Origin: JAAFHI01 sp039793685
GTDB lineage: Bacteria > Acidobacteriota > Blastocatellia > Chloracidobacteriales > Chloracidobacteriaceae
DNA length: 64,000 nucleotides
Reading direction: 5' to 3'
NCBI GenBank assembly: GCA_039793685.1
Contig: JBDRAL010000078.1
Span: 1-64,000 of the forward strand
Part shown: one piece after another, positions 6,304-15,756 of the stretch
Layout: each line of letters opens with the position of its first letter
Numbering within the stretch: the first letter of the stretch is position 1
The notes under the pieces: generated by a model
Database searches by the model: none
The model's input: only the letters and a program-made list of their open reading frames with translations
Told to the model about the DNA's origin: nothing
Position numbers and translations under genes: made by a program

Positions 6304-8073
6304 ATGAATCGCGTCGGCGACGCCGTTGGTCCTTACACACTGGTTTCCAAGCTCGGACGGGGTTCGTTCGGCGTGGTCTGGCTGGCCGAGCGGCGGACGG
6401 CGCTCGCGGTGACGCGGGTCGCGCTCAAGATGCCGGTGGACGACGAAATCAACCTCGACGCGGTCCGGCAGGAGGCGGCGGTCTGGGCGCAGGCGAGCGG
6501 GCATCCGAACGTCCTGCCGATTATCGAAGCCAACATTTACGACGAGCAGATTGTCATCGTCAGTGAGTACGCCCCGGACGGCTCGGTCATTGACTGGCTC
6601 ACCCGGCAGGGCGGCGTCGCGCCAGTCGCGGCGGCGGCGGAAATGCTCAAGGGCATTCTCGGCGGCCTCGAACATCTCCATTCGCGGATGATCATCCACC
6701 GCGATTTGAAACCGGCGAACATTCTGCTTCAGGGAAGTACGCCGCGGCTGGCCGATTTCGGCATCGCGCGGGTTTTGAAGGCGACCAGCCAGAGCGGCAT
6801 CATCGCCGGGACGCCGAACTACATGGCCCCGGAGGCGTTCGACGGCAAACGCAATGAACAGACGGACTTATGGTCGGCGGGCGTCATCTTCTACCAGTTG
6901 CTGACCGGGCGGCTGCCGTTTCCGCAGACCGACATCACGTCGCTGATGGGCGCGATCATCAACCGCAATCCCGAGCCATTGCCCGCGACCGTGCCGGGGC
7001 CGATTCAGGAATTTCTGACCCGGGCGCTTCACAAGGACCCGGCGTGGCGGTTCCGGTCGGCGGCGGAGATGCGCGAGGCGCTCGAACAGGCCGTCCGGAG
7101 CATTTCCTGGGGCAATCTGCCCCAGACCGAACGGATTGGAACCTCGCCGAATCCGATGAATCCGGCGACCGCGCCGACGATGGCGTCGAGCAACCCCGCT
7201 TTCGGCACGGCGGGCACGGCGAATCCGGTTTACAGCACGGCCGCGCCGACGATGCTCGCCCCGCCGCCAACGCCGCCGGTTTCAATGTCCACCCAGTCGA
7301 AAAAGAGCAGCGGGATGTTCTGGATTGTCGGCGCGCTGCTCGTCACGGTCGTGATGGGCGGAACACTGGCGGGCGCGCTTTACGTCTATTTCAAGAGTCA
7401 GCCGCAGGCGGCGAAACCAACGGTCGATCCGAGCGACCCGCCGATTAAAGTTTCCAATACGGGAACGCCTCCGACGACAACGCCGACACCCGAACCGCCG
7501 AAAGTGCCGTCATTGCTTCCCGGTTCCGAGGGTTGGTATGTGGTCGGTTTCAGCTCCGCCACGCGCGAGGGCGCGGACGCGGAATCGGACAAGCGCAACA
7601 AGGAAGGTTTTACCACGCACGTCGTCGAAACCGACCGGTGGGAGAAGCTCACGCCGGGGTATTTCGCGGTCGTCTACGGCATCTACAAAACCGAGGCCGA
7701 CGCCAAAGCTGTCAAGCAAGCTCTTGATTTGAAAGGGATTTCGAGCTTTGTGAAGGCATCCGGCAAGCCGCTGGCCGCCAAGCCCGAGGAAACCAAAACG
7801 GATGACGGCGGCGACGCGCTCCCCGGCCGTTTCCCCGACGCTTCACGCCGCCTGCTTACGCCGGAAGAACTCGGGCGGTACAACGTTTCCGACCTGCGCC
7901 TGATGCGGAACGAAATCTTCGCCCGCCACGGCTACGTCTTCAAGGAAGCCGCTCTCGCCGAATACTTCGGTCGCCAGCCGTGGTACACGCCGGAATACGA
8001 CGACGTCGCCGGCTTTCTCTCCGACATCGAAAAACAGAACATCGAACGGATTCGGCAGGCGGAATCCCGATGA
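6304..8073 (+). CDS. Membrane Ser/Thr protein kinase with SPOR-like and YARHG domains
   Basis: A 589-aa protein. Residues 11-265 are a PknB-type kinase: glycine loop LGRGSFG (17-23), catalytic lysine in VALK (K42), HRDLKPAN with D134, DFG 151-153, APE 175-177. A Pro/Thr-rich linker precedes a transmembrane helix (about 338-363). Outside the membrane are a second Pro/Thr linker, a SPOR-like region (about 408-487, GWYVVGFSSATREGADAESD) and a C-terminal YARHG domain (about 516-587, with MRNEIFARHGYVF). All catalytic motifs are intact. YARHG is thought to be an extracellular ligand- or peptidoglycan-associated module. The neighbouring pseudoproteases could be partners, but that is only context. 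Confidence 0.9.
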   Translation: MNRVGDAVGPYTLVSKLGRGSFGVVWLAERRTALAVTRVALKMPVDDEINLDAVRQEAAVWAQASGHPNVLPIIEANIYDEQIVIVSEYAPDGSVIDWLTRQGGVAPVAAAAEMLKGILGGLEHLHSRMIIHRDLKPANILLQGSTPRLADFGIARVLKATSQSGIIAGTPNYMAPEAFDGKRNEQTDLWSAGVIFYQLLTGRLPFPQTDITSLMGAIINRNPEPLPATVPGPIQEFLTRALHKDPAWRFRSAAEMREALEQAVRSISWGNLPQTERIGTSPNPMNPATAPTMASSNPAFGTAGTANPVYSTAAPTMLAPPPTPPVSMSTQSKKSSGMFWIVGALLVTVVMGGTLAGALYVYFKSQPQAAKPTVDPSDPPIKVSNTGTPPTTTPTPEPPKVPSLLPGSEGWYVVGFSSATREGADAESDKRNKEGFTTHVVETDRWEKLTPGYFAVVYGIYKTEADAKAVKQALDLKGISSFVKASGKPLAAKPEETKTDDGGDALPGRFPDASRRLLTPEELGRYNVSDLRLMRNEIFARHGYVFKEAALAEYFGRQPWYTPEYDDVAGFLSDIEKQNIERIRQAESR

Positions 8074-8077
8074 AAAA

Positions 8078-8197
8078 GGTGTCGGGTATCGGGTGTCGGG
8101 TTTCAGGTCAAGCAAAGGTATCGGGTATCGGGTTTCAGGGAAAACTTCTTGACCTGAGTTCAAAGAGAAAAAAAAGGCTTTACCCGACACCCGACAC
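8078..8197. repeat. Inverted heptamer array, GGTGTCG family
   Basis: Immediately after the kinase stop, phased 7-bp units run GGTGTCG GGTATCG GGTGTCG GGTTTCA (8078-8105), with further GGTATCG units at 8117-8137. The reverse complement (ACCCGACACCCGACACC) lies at 8181-8197 next to the convergent peroxiredoxin gene. It could fold into a long hairpin and may act as a bidirectional end-of-transcript structure. Confidence 0.75.
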
Positions 8198-8200
8198 CTT

Positions 8201-8797
8201 TTACTTGGTCGCTTCCAGCGCCGCGCGCAGTTCGGCGATGGTCGGACGCTTCTTGTAGTCCGGTTCGACCTTGGCCCAGACGATTTTCCCTTTTTTATCG
8301 AGAATGAAGATGGCCGGGTGCGGGATGCCGTCGAACTGCTTCCCGTCGTAGGCCGGGTCATGCACGCCCCACGCGTCGATGACGGCGTGATTCGGGTCGG
8401 AGAGAATCTGGAAGTTGAACTCGCCCTTGCCGTCCGAGGCGATTTTGGTCGCGAGCGCCTTGCTCTTTTCGACCGGATCAACGCTCACGGCGTAAAGGTT
8501 GATGTGTTCGCCCGGCTGGACGAGCGTCCGCAGTTCCGAAAGCTGCCGGACACAGAACGGACACCACGATCCCCGATAAAACACGATGACCGTTTTCGCA
8601 TGGCCGTACCCCTTGGAAAGTTTGACGGTTTTGCCGTCGTGCGCCGTGAGGGAAAAGTCGGGCGCCGACGCGCCGACCGCGAGCGGGGTGGTGTTTCCGC
8701 CCGCCGAAACTGAGCCGAACGAGGCGGCGAAAAACGACGTACAGAGCAGCATCAGGAAAATCGCTGTCCCGAAACCGCGTCTGGTTGAGAACTTCAT
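8201..8797 (-). CDS. Secreted peroxiredoxin (AhpC/TSA, Bcp-like)
   Basis: A 198-aa protein; the start at 8797 is chosen because GGAGGAACC lies just upstream and an N-terminal signal sequence follows (TAIFLMLLCTSFFAASFGSV). The mature domain is thioredoxin-fold: ASAPDFSLTAHDGKTVKLS, then FYRGSWCPFCVRQLSELR with a peroxidatic-type WCPFC, then VSVDPVEKSKALA and GIPHPAIFILDKKGKIVWA. It would reduce peroxides using thiols in the periplasm, or act as a redox protein of the TlpA/Bcp type. The longer in-frame extension upstream reads through heptamer repeats and is not real. Confidence 0.85.
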   Translation of the reverse strand: MKFSTRRGFGTAIFLMLLCTSFFAASFGSVSAGGNTTPLAVGASAPDFSLTAHDGKTVKLSKGYGHAKTVIVFYRGSWCPFCVRQLSELRTLVQPGEHINLYAVSVDPVEKSKALATKIASDGKGEFNFQILSDPNHAVIDAWGVHDPAYDGKQFDGIPHPAIFILDKKGKIVWAKVEPDYKKRPTIAELRAALEATK

Positions 8798-8872
8798 TGC
8801 AGGTTCCTCCGGAGGAGATGGATTCACGAATATTTTGTGAATGACGCGGTTCGTCCCGGTTATTCCCGATTG

Positions 8873-8968
8873 GGGATTTTCGATTGAAGATTGAAGATTG
8901 CAGATTTTTGATTTGGCGTTCAGTGACAATCGAAAATCTGAAATCTTCAATCAAAAATCTTCAATCTG
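8873..8968. repeat. Inverted heptamer array, GAAGATT family
   Basis: AT-rich 7-bp units around GATTGAAGATTGAAGATT on the left (8873-8912) face AATCTTCAATCAAAAATCTT on the right (8928-8968). It lies between divergent genes, upstream of both. Same architecture as the other heptamer elements but a different heptamer. Confidence 0.75.
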
Positions 8969-9080
8969 AGTTTCCCGATTGCATCGCGCGGCGTCCCGGA
9001 TATGCTGGCGATCCACACGCAACAACCAAAAAAATCCGACGCGCACAGCGCGTCATCCGAACGAAAGGAACTTTCCCTCA

Positions 9081-9566
9081 ATGTTTCTCAACGTCCTCCG
9101 CTTCGTGCGGATGCCCCTTGTCCTGCTGCTCATTTTCGCGATTGCCCGTTTTGCGCTTGGCGCGACGAACGCGGTTCCATATGCCCCGCGTGGCAACGCC
9201 ATGTTTTCAATTGTTGGACTAACGCTCATTAGTTGCGTCTACTACGGCGCGATGTCGAAGAAGGTCGGCGGTTTCGGCTGGCTGGCGACGATCCTGATGG
9301 CCGTCATCATCATGGAGTGGGCACAGGTTCTGATCTTTATCGCAACGTTCGTCAGTGTGAAGGGCGGCTTTACCAACTCCTATTTCATTCACTGGGATTC
9401 ACTCAACATCAAGGAAGGCCAGGTGTTGACGCTCAGTGAAATCATGATGAAGCGGGTCGGCGCCTTTGTCGTCGCGCCGATTACCGCCATCGTCGCCACG
9501 GTCGTCGGGCGATTGGCGTTTGCGCCGCTCGTTGCGACGCCGTCGCCCGCCCAAAACGAAAAATAA
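9081..9566 (+). CDS. Four-helix inner-membrane protein, unknown function
   Basis: A 161-aa hydrophobic protein. The start at 9081 is chosen because AAAGGAAC lies upstream and the extra 34 residues of a longer frame look noncoding. Helices are at about 10-28, 40-58, 66-90 and 125-152. Features are PYAPRGNAMFSIVGL and a central TNSYFIHWDSLNIKEG loop. I have the impression of a conserved uncharacterised family in Acidobacteriota-type genomes, but cannot verify it. Confidence 0.7.
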   Translation: MFLNVLRFVRMPLVLLLIFAIARFALGATNAVPYAPRGNAMFSIVGLTLISCVYYGAMSKKVGGFGWLATILMAVIIMEWAQVLIFIATFVSVKGGFTNSYFIHWDSLNIKEGQVLTLSEIMMKRVGAFVVAPITAIVATVVGRLAFAPLVATPSPAQNEK

Positions 9567-9596
9567 CCCACCGGATTTTTCTGGTATTTCCACTTT

Positions 9597-9628
9597 TTCG
9601 GCGCGTCGTTTGGCGCGCCGAAGCTTTT
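9597..9628 (+). terminator. Probable rho-independent terminator
   Basis: Stem TTCGGCGCG/CGCGCCGAA (9597-9605 with 9614-9622) followed by GCTTTT, 30 nt after the preceding stop. Confidence 0.6.
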
Positions 9629-9682
9629 CCTGCTACAAAAAAGACGTTTGGCAACGCTCACGCTCGAAGGAAATACCATTTT

Positions 9683-10633
9683 ATGAGGAAGTACCTGCTG
9701 CTGGCCGGGCTATTGCTCGCGCTGTTCGCCGCGCCGCCCGTCGCGTCGGTTTCCGCCGACAAGAAATCCGAGAAAACCGAGGCATCCAAAAAAGGGAAGG
9801 GAGAAAAGAAGGACGCACCACCCGACGACTCGCTCGCCGCCATTGAAAAGAAGCTGAAGCCGCAAACCGGCAAGGTGACGATCGGCAACGGCATCGCCAC
9901 ACTGGACGTTCCGGCGGAATTCGGCTATCTCGACGCCACGCAGGCGCGGATGGTTATCGAGGACGTCTGGGGAAATCCCGACGGCAAGGAAACGCTCGGC
10001 ATGCTCGTTCCGGCGGGGACATCCGTCACCGACCCTGAATCATGGGGTGTCGTCATCACGTTCGAGGAAGACGGTTTTGTGAAGGACGACGACGCGGACA
10101 GCATCAATTACGACGAACTGCTCAAGCAGATGCAGGAAGGCACGAAGCTTCAGAACGAGGAACGCAGGAAGCTCGGCTTCGAACCGGTCACGCTCGTCGG
10201 CTGGGCGACGAAGCCGCGCTACGACAAGGTGGCCCACAAGTTGTACTGGGCAAAGGACTTGACGTTCGGCGACGAAAAGGACCACACGCTCAATTACAAC
10301 ATCCGGATTCTCGGTCGCCGGGGCGTACTCGTTCTCAACGCGGTCGGCGGGATGAACCAGTTGAAGCTGATCGAGCAGAAAACGCCGCGCATTCTCGAAA
10401 TCGTCAACTTCAATGAAGGCCACCGCTACGGCGATTTCAACCCGAAACTCGACAAGGTCGCGACCTACGGCGTGGCCGGGCTGATTGCCGGGGGCATCGT
10501 CGCGACGGCGGCGAAAACCGGATTGCTCAAGGGTCTCTGGATTGCGCTGCTCGGCGCGAAAAAGCTGGTGGTGGTCGTAATCGTTGCCATCGGCGCGGCG
10601 ATTTCGCGATTGTTCAAACGGAAGTCGGATTAA
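9683..10633 (+). CDS. DUF2167 membrane protein
   Basis: A 316-aa protein with a cleavable signal (YLLLAGLLLALFAAPPVASV), a Lys-rich linker (30-50), then the DUF2167 body: PQTGKVTIGNGIATLDVP, WGVVITFEEDGFVKDDDADS, INYDELLKQMQ, LGFEPVTLVGWATKPRYD, YNIRILGRRGVLVLN. One or two C-terminal helices (about 270-310) follow, then a basic tail. Family function is unknown. Its 3' end lies 5 nt from sbcD, so co-transcription is possible. Confidence 0.85.
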   Translation: MRKYLLLAGLLLALFAAPPVASVSADKKSEKTEASKKGKGEKKDAPPDDSLAAIEKKLKPQTGKVTIGNGIATLDVPAEFGYLDATQARMVIEDVWGNPDGKETLGMLVPAGTSVTDPESWGVVITFEEDGFVKDDDADSINYDELLKQMQEGTKLQNEERRKLGFEPVTLVGWATKPRYDKVAHKLYWAKDLTFGDEKDHTLNYNIRILGRRGVLVLNAVGGMNQLKLIEQKTPRILEIVNFNEGHRYGDFNPKLDKVATYGVAGLIAGGIVATAAKTGLLKGLWIALLGAKKLVVVVIVAIGAAISRLFKRKSD

Positions 10634-10638
10634 AACCG

Positions 10639-11898
10639 ATGCGGCTTATTCACACGTCCGACTGGCATCTCGGCCAGATGCTGCACGACCGACCGCGCGA
10701 GGAGGAGCATCGGCGCTTTCTCGCGTGGCTGCTCGACCGGCTCGTTGCGGAACGCGCCGACGCGCTCGTCGTCGCGGGGGACGTGTTCGACAACGCGAAT
10801 CCGTACGCTTCGGCCCAGCGGATGTACTACCGGTTTCTCGCCGACTGTCGTTCGCGGCTGCCGAATCTCGACATCGTCGTGGTCGGCGGAAATCACGATT
10901 CGCCGAGCCGACTCGACGCGCCCGCCGATCTGCTCGGGGCGTTCGGGGTGACGGTCGTGGGCGGGCTGCCGCGCCGCGCCGACCGGACGACGGATTTCGA
11001 CCGGCTGGTGCGTCCGCTCACCGATGCGTCGGGAAAAACCGCCGCGTGGGTTGTGGCGATGCCGTTTCTGCGTCCGGCGGATCTGCCGAATGAAACCGAA
11101 TTGGAAACGGAAGCTGTTGAACCGATTGAAGATCGTGTGACGGCGGGAATCCGGAAACTCTACGACGCGGCCTTCGCGCAGGCGCGCCGCCGCCGCGCGC
11201 CGGGGCAGGCGATCATCGCCACCGGTCACTGTTTTATGGTCGGCGGCGAAGTTTCAAAACTCAGCGAGCGCGAAATCCAGCGCGGCAATCAGGACGCCTT
11301 CCCGGCGGATATTTTCCCGGACGACGCGGCCTACGTCGCGCTCGGTCATCTTCATAAGGCGCAGCGAGTCGGCGGACGCGATACGGTGCGCTACTGCGGG
11401 TCGCCGATTCCGCTCGCGATGTCTGAAAAGGACTACCGCCACCAGGTTGTACTGGTCGAACTTGACGGCGAAACCTGCGCCGACATCCGCGAACTGCCCG
11501 TTCCGCGCACCCGGCGGCTGTTTGTCGTCCCGGAAACGCCCGAGCCGCTCGACGCGGTGCTGGCGAAGCTGGATGAACTCGAATTCGATGAAGAAGAAGA
11601 TGTGCCGCCGCTCGTCGAGGCGCGGGTGCTGCTCGAAAACCCGCAGCCGAACGTGGCGCGGACGGTTCGCGACGCGCTGGATGGGAAAAACGTCGAAGTC
11701 GTCAGGGTTCAAGTGACCTACAGCGGGACCGGGCGCGGACTGGCCGACGATCTGCCCTCGACGAACCTCGGCGATCTGTCGCCCGAAGACGTTTTTCTGC
11801 GACGATTTCAAAAGCTCTATGCCGGCGACGGCGCGGATGAACTGCTCGATGCTTACCGCGAATTGCTCGACCTCGCGCGTAACGGAGCGAACGCATGA
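10639..11898 (+). CDS. sbcD: Nuclease SbcCD subunit D
   Basis: A 419-aa Mre11-type metallophosphoesterase. Metal-ligand motifs are all visible: HTSDWHLG (D8, H10), VVAGDVFDNAN (D48), VGGNHDSPSR (N85, H86), TGHCFMVGG and ALGHLHKAQ. With SbcC it forms the ATP-dependent nuclease that opens hairpins and processes double-strand ends. It overlaps sbcC by 4 nt (ATGA), so translation is coupled. In a chromosome full of inverted-repeat elements a hairpin-cleaving nuclease is a natural player, though that link is speculation. Confidence 0.95.
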   Translation: MRLIHTSDWHLGQMLHDRPREEEHRRFLAWLLDRLVAERADALVVAGDVFDNANPYASAQRMYYRFLADCRSRLPNLDIVVVGGNHDSPSRLDAPADLLGAFGVTVVGGLPRRADRTTDFDRLVRPLTDASGKTAAWVVAMPFLRPADLPNETELETEAVEPIEDRVTAGIRKLYDAAFAQARRRRAPGQAIIATGHCFMVGGEVSKLSEREIQRGNQDAFPADIFPDDAAYVALGHLHKAQRVGGRDTVRYCGSPIPLAMSEKDYRHQVVLVELDGETCADIRELPVPRTRRLFVVPETPEPLDAVLAKLDELEFDEEEDVPPLVEARVLLENPQPNVARTVRDALDGKNVEVVRVQVTYSGTGRGLADDLPSTNLGDLSPEDVFLRRFQKLYAGDGADELLDAYRELLDLARNGANA

Positions 11899-14800
11899 AA
11901 ATCCTCGCCATTCGCGGAGAGAATCTCGCGTCGCTCAAGTCGTTTGACGTCAATCTTTACGGCGACATTCTCGGTGAAACCGGACTTTTTTCGATCACCG
12001 GCCCGACCGGCGCGGGGAAAAGTACGCTGCTTGACGCGCTCTGCCTCGCGCTGTACGGGCGGATTCCGCGCATTGGAGAAATCCAAAGTTCTTTTGAAAT
12101 CAGTTTGAGCGAATCGGAAAGCCTCGGGGTGAGTGATCCGCGTCAGGTCCTGCGACGAGGCGCGGCGACGTGTTTTGCCGAAGTGGAATTTGAAGGGGTT
12201 TCTGGGCGTTGGCGGGCGCGTTGGAGCGCCCGGCGCGCACATGGGAAGGCGAGCGGAAAAGTCCAAAAGGCGACGGTCGAACTTCACGACCTCGAAAAAG
12301 GTGAACAGGTCAATGAACACCGCCCGACCGAGACATTCAAACTCATCGAGGAACGCATCGGGCTGACGTATGAGCAATTTTGCCGGTCGGTCCTGCTGGC
12401 CCAGGGCGATTTCGCCTCATTTTTGAAGGCCAAAGGTCCCGACCGCGCCGCGCTGCTCGAAAAGATGACCGGGACCGAGTTGTACTCGCGGGTTTCGATC
12501 CTCGCCCACGAACGTTCAAAAACCGAAGCCGAAAAACTGCGCGATCTCGAACGCGACGCGGGAGGGCTGCGCGTCCTCGCGCCGGAAGAACGCGATGCGC
12601 TCGCCGCCGAACTCACCGATCAGCAAGCCGAAAATCTCCGGCTGACCGTGGACGCGCGGCAGGCCGAAGCCGCGGTGCGCTGGCACGAAACGGCGGAGCA
12701 GCTTCATTACGCGACGACCGCCGCCGATGACGAATGCAAAGCCGCGCACGCGGCGTCGGAGGCTGCCGAGCCGGAGCGCGTTCGGCAACGGCGACTCGAA
12801 AAAGCGGAGACGGTGCGCGCGCTGGTCGCCGGCTTTGGCGGTGCGACCCGCCGCGCGACGGATGCCCGCCGGAACGTCGGAGAGCTTCAAAACCGGCTTT
12901 CCACGACTGAAAATGAAGCGCGGCAACGCGCGGCGGCGGAGCGCGAAGCACGGGAAGTTTTTGAAAATACGGAACTTGTACGTCAATCGCTCCAGCCCGA
13001 AATCGACGCGGCCAAAACCCTCGACGTCCGGCTGACCGACGCGACCGCGAGCGTCGAAGCCGCGCAACGCGACCTTGAAACGGCGGAAACCGAACGCGCG
13101 AGCGCCGAGAGGCGCGTCCGCGACGGGGAAGCGGAGGCCGCCGAAGTTCAAAAACGGCTCGACGAAGCCCAAACGTGGCTGACGGCCAACGCTGGAATGT
13201 CGCCGGTGGCGGCGCAGTGGGAACGGTGGAAGGCTGAAATCGAACGGTTCGGCGCGGCGCGCGAGATGCGGGAGAAACTTCAACTCCGTCTCGACGGGCA
13301 ATCCGTCGCGCGGCTCGAAAAGGAAAACGAAGCCGCCATTCTTCAAAAAGAAGCGGCGGTTCAGACGTTGGCGGGCGAAAAGGAAGTTTTCGACGCGGCG
13401 TGCGCCGCTTTGCAGACATTTCGTGACGAATTTCGCCCGGAACGCTTCCGCGCCGACCGCGACCGCCTCGCGAAACGCCTTGAAACATTGAACGAAGCCG
13501 AGCGGCTGGCGCGGGAACTGGCGGCGCGCGCCGCCGAACGCGCGACCGAACTGGCGACCGCCGAGCGCGAGGAACAGGCCGCCGCCGCGTGCGCGGCTCG
13601 CCGCGACGAACTGACCGAAGCGAAACTTCAACGCGAAGCGGCGCGCGCCGCGCGGCGGGAAGAACTTGAACTGGCGCGGGCGACGGAGGAACTGGCGGCG
13701 CGGCGTCCGGATCTGCTCAAGCCGGGGCGGCCCTGTCCGCTGTGCGGTTCGACCGAGCATCCGGACGCGGAGGCGGTCGTCCATTTGAGCGAAACCGTTG
13801 AAAGACTTCGGGTTGAAGTGTCGACGGCGGAACGGGAACTGGCCGACGTACAACTGCGGCTGACCGAATGCGAGCGCGACCGGTCGGTCCATCAGGCAAA
13901 AGCCGCCGCCGCGCGCGCGGCGGCCACGAAGAAAACCGATGACATCGCTGCGCTGACCGACCGCTGGAATGAACTTCGGGATGAAGCATTGCCCGCCGAT
14001 CCGCTGGCCGAAAACGTCGCGGAAGTTTTGAAGGACGCCAAAAACGCGGCGCGCGACGCATTGGAAACGCTCGCGGCCCGCGAAACGGAAGCCGAGGAAC
14101 TGACCCGTCGTCGCGATGCCGCGCGGGATGCCCTGAACGCGGCCACCGACGCGGTCACGCGCGCCACGGGACAGGTTTTTCAAACCGAATCCGCCCTGAA
14201 CGACGCCCGCCGCGACCGTGAAACGACCGAACGCGAACTTCAAACCGTCCTTTCAACCTGCGGCGAGGCAATCACGGTCCTGAACGAGCCGTTTTCGGAT
14301 TTTGAAACCGACTGGCGCGCCGAACTCGACGCCGACTGGAAGACATTCGCCCGAAATCTGGTTCAAAAAGTCGAAGCGTGGCGAAAAACGGAAACGGCGA
14401 AAGCCGCCGCCGAAGTGGAACTCCGCGACGGCGCGGGCGAACTGGCGACGGCGCGGGCCGAACTCGCGCGGGTGGAGGCGTCCGTCGGGGAAAAACGCCG
14501 CGATTTTGAAACAAAAAGGGAAGCGCGAGCCGCGCACGCGGCGGAGCGGGCCAACCTGCTCGACGGAAATTCGGTAGCGGAAACCGTCGCCCGGCTCGAC
14601 GCCGCCGTACGACGCGCAAAGGAGACTTTCGAAACGGCGCGCGCGGCGGTCAATCAGGCCGAAAAGGATCGCGCCGCCGCCGAATCGGCGCTGCGCCAGG
14701 CGGAACTCGCCGTCGAAACTTCCGAAAAGGACGCGGAATCGGCGCGCGCCGCGCTCGACGCCGGAATTCTTGACGCAGGTTTTTCAAATCTTGAAACCGT

Positions 14801-15617
14801 GCGTCAACTGCTTGACGTTCCGACTTCGGAACGCGCCGCGCTTTCCGAATCGCTCGACGGCATCGCCCGTCGCGTCGCGCAGGCGGAAACCGTTTTTCAG
14901 GAACGCTCAACTCGTCTTGCCGCCCATCTGGCGAGTGATTCGCCGCGGCTTGATCCCGCGTACGCGCGCGACCGGGCGACGACGTTGCGGGCTTCCGTGG
15001 AAGTCGTTTTACGCCGCATCGGCGAAATCGAAGGCCGGTTGAAGGATGACGACGATGCCCGCGAACGCCTCGCCGACCGGCTCGCCGATGCCGCGAAACA
15101 GCGAACCGTCGCCGACCGGTGGGCCAGACTCGACGATCTGATCGGCTCGGCGGACGGCAAGAAATTCCGCGTCTTCGCCCAGAGTCTGACGCTCGACATT
15201 CTGCTCGGCGCGGCCAATCACTACCTTGAAAAACTGCGTCCGCGCTATCGTCTGGAGCGTGTACCGAACCAGGATATGGAACTTCAGGTCATCGACCACG
15301 ACCTCGGCGACGAAATCCGGACCTGCGGTTCGCTTTCCGGCGGTGAAACTTTTCTGGTTTCGCTGTCACTTGCACTTGGACTCTCGTCGCTTTCGTCGCG
15401 GACGGTCGCCATCGAATCGCTGTTCATCGACGAAGGTTTCGGGACACTCGACAAGGATTCACTCGAAAGCGCCGTCGCCATGCTCGACCAGTTGCAGGCG
15501 GAAGGCCGCAAAATCGGCATCATCTCGCACATCCCCGACCTCGCCGAACGGATCGGCTTTCAGGTGGCGGTGACGCCGACCGGGAACGGAACCAGTCGGG
15601 TTTCCGTTCGTCGATGA
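11895..15617 (+). CDS. sbcC: Nuclease SbcCD subunit C
   Basis: A 1240-aa SMC/Rad50-like ATPase. Walker A GPTGAGKST at 36-44; two long Ala/Glu/Arg-rich coiled coils; zinc hook CPLCG (Cys614, Cys617) in RPCPLCGSTEHP at their apex; signature LSGGETFLVSLSLAL near 1144; Walker B/D-loop ESLFIDEGFGTLD from 1174; ISHIPDLAERI as the switch His region. Full length and intact. It supplies the ATP-driven DNA-end tethering of the SbcCD complex. Confidence 0.95.
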   Translation: MKILAIRGENLASLKSFDVNLYGDILGETGLFSITGPTGAGKSTLLDALCLALYGRIPRIGEIQSSFEISLSESESLGVSDPRQVLRRGAATCFAEVEFEGVSGRWRARWSARRAHGKASGKVQKATVELHDLEKGEQVNEHRPTETFKLIEERIGLTYEQFCRSVLLAQGDFASFLKAKGPDRAALLEKMTGTELYSRVSILAHERSKTEAEKLRDLERDAGGLRVLAPEERDALAAELTDQQAENLRLTVDARQAEAAVRWHETAEQLHYATTAADDECKAAHAASEAAEPERVRQRRLEKAETVRALVAGFGGATRRATDARRNVGELQNRLSTTENEARQRAAAEREAREVFENTELVRQSLQPEIDAAKTLDVRLTDATASVEAAQRDLETAETERASAERRVRDGEAEAAEVQKRLDEAQTWLTANAGMSPVAAQWERWKAEIERFGAAREMREKLQLRLDGQSVARLEKENEAAILQKEAAVQTLAGEKEVFDAACAALQTFRDEFRPERFRADRDRLAKRLETLNEAERLARELAARAAERATELATAEREEQAAAACAARRDELTEAKLQREAARAARREELELARATEELAARRPDLLKPGRPCPLCGSTEHPDAEAVVHLSETVERLRVEVSTAERELADVQLRLTECERDRSVHQAKAAAARAAATKKTDDIAALTDRWNELRDEALPADPLAENVAEVLKDAKNAARDALETLAARETEAEELTRRRDAARDALNAATDAVTRATGQVFQTESALNDARRDRETTERELQTVLSTCGEAITVLNEPFSDFETDWRAELDADWKTFARNLVQKVEAWRKTETAKAAAEVELRDGAGELATARAELARVEASVGEKRRDFETKREARAAHAAERANLLDGNSVAETVARLDAAVRRAKETFETARAAVNQAEKDRAAAESALRQAELAVETSEKDAESARAALDAGILDAGFSNLETVRQLLDVPTSERAALSESLDGIARRVAQAETVFQERSTRLAAHLASDSPRLDPAYARDRATTLRASVEVVLRRIGEIEGRLKDDDDARERLADRLADAAKQRTVADRWARLDDLIGSADGKKFRVFAQSLTLDILLGAANHYLEKLRPRYRLERVPNQDMELQVIDHDLGDEIRTCGSLSGGETFLVSLSLALGLSSLSSRTVAIESLFIDEGFGTLDKDSLESAVAMLDQLQAEGRKIGIISHIPDLAERIGFQVAVTPTGNGTSRVSVRR

Positions 15618-15623
15618 CAGAGC

Positions 15624-15732
15624 CAGCAGTTAGTAGTCAGCAGTTAGTAGTTAGTAAAAATTCATTTCATCTCAACCCGTCAAAAATACTTTCTCCAACT
15701 GCTAACTGCTAACTGCTAACAACTAACCGCTA
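15624..15732. repeat. Inverted heptamer array, GCAGTTA/CTGCTAA family
   Basis: The left arm 15624-15656 holds phased units such as CAGCAGTTAGTAGTCAGCAG. The right arm 15697-15732 holds CTGCTAACTGCTAACTGCTA and continues. The arms are reverse complementary and separated by about 40 nt. It follows sbcC and precedes a gene with its own strong ribosome-binding site. Confidence 0.8.
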
Positions 15733-15756
15733 CCCTGCCCCCCGGAGGTAACCCCA

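Noticed and set aside
12516..14243. Long minus-strand frame inside sbcC
   Set aside because: Shadow of the high-GC coiled-coil gene sbcC; Arg/Pro/Phe-rich with no motif or ribosome-binding site.
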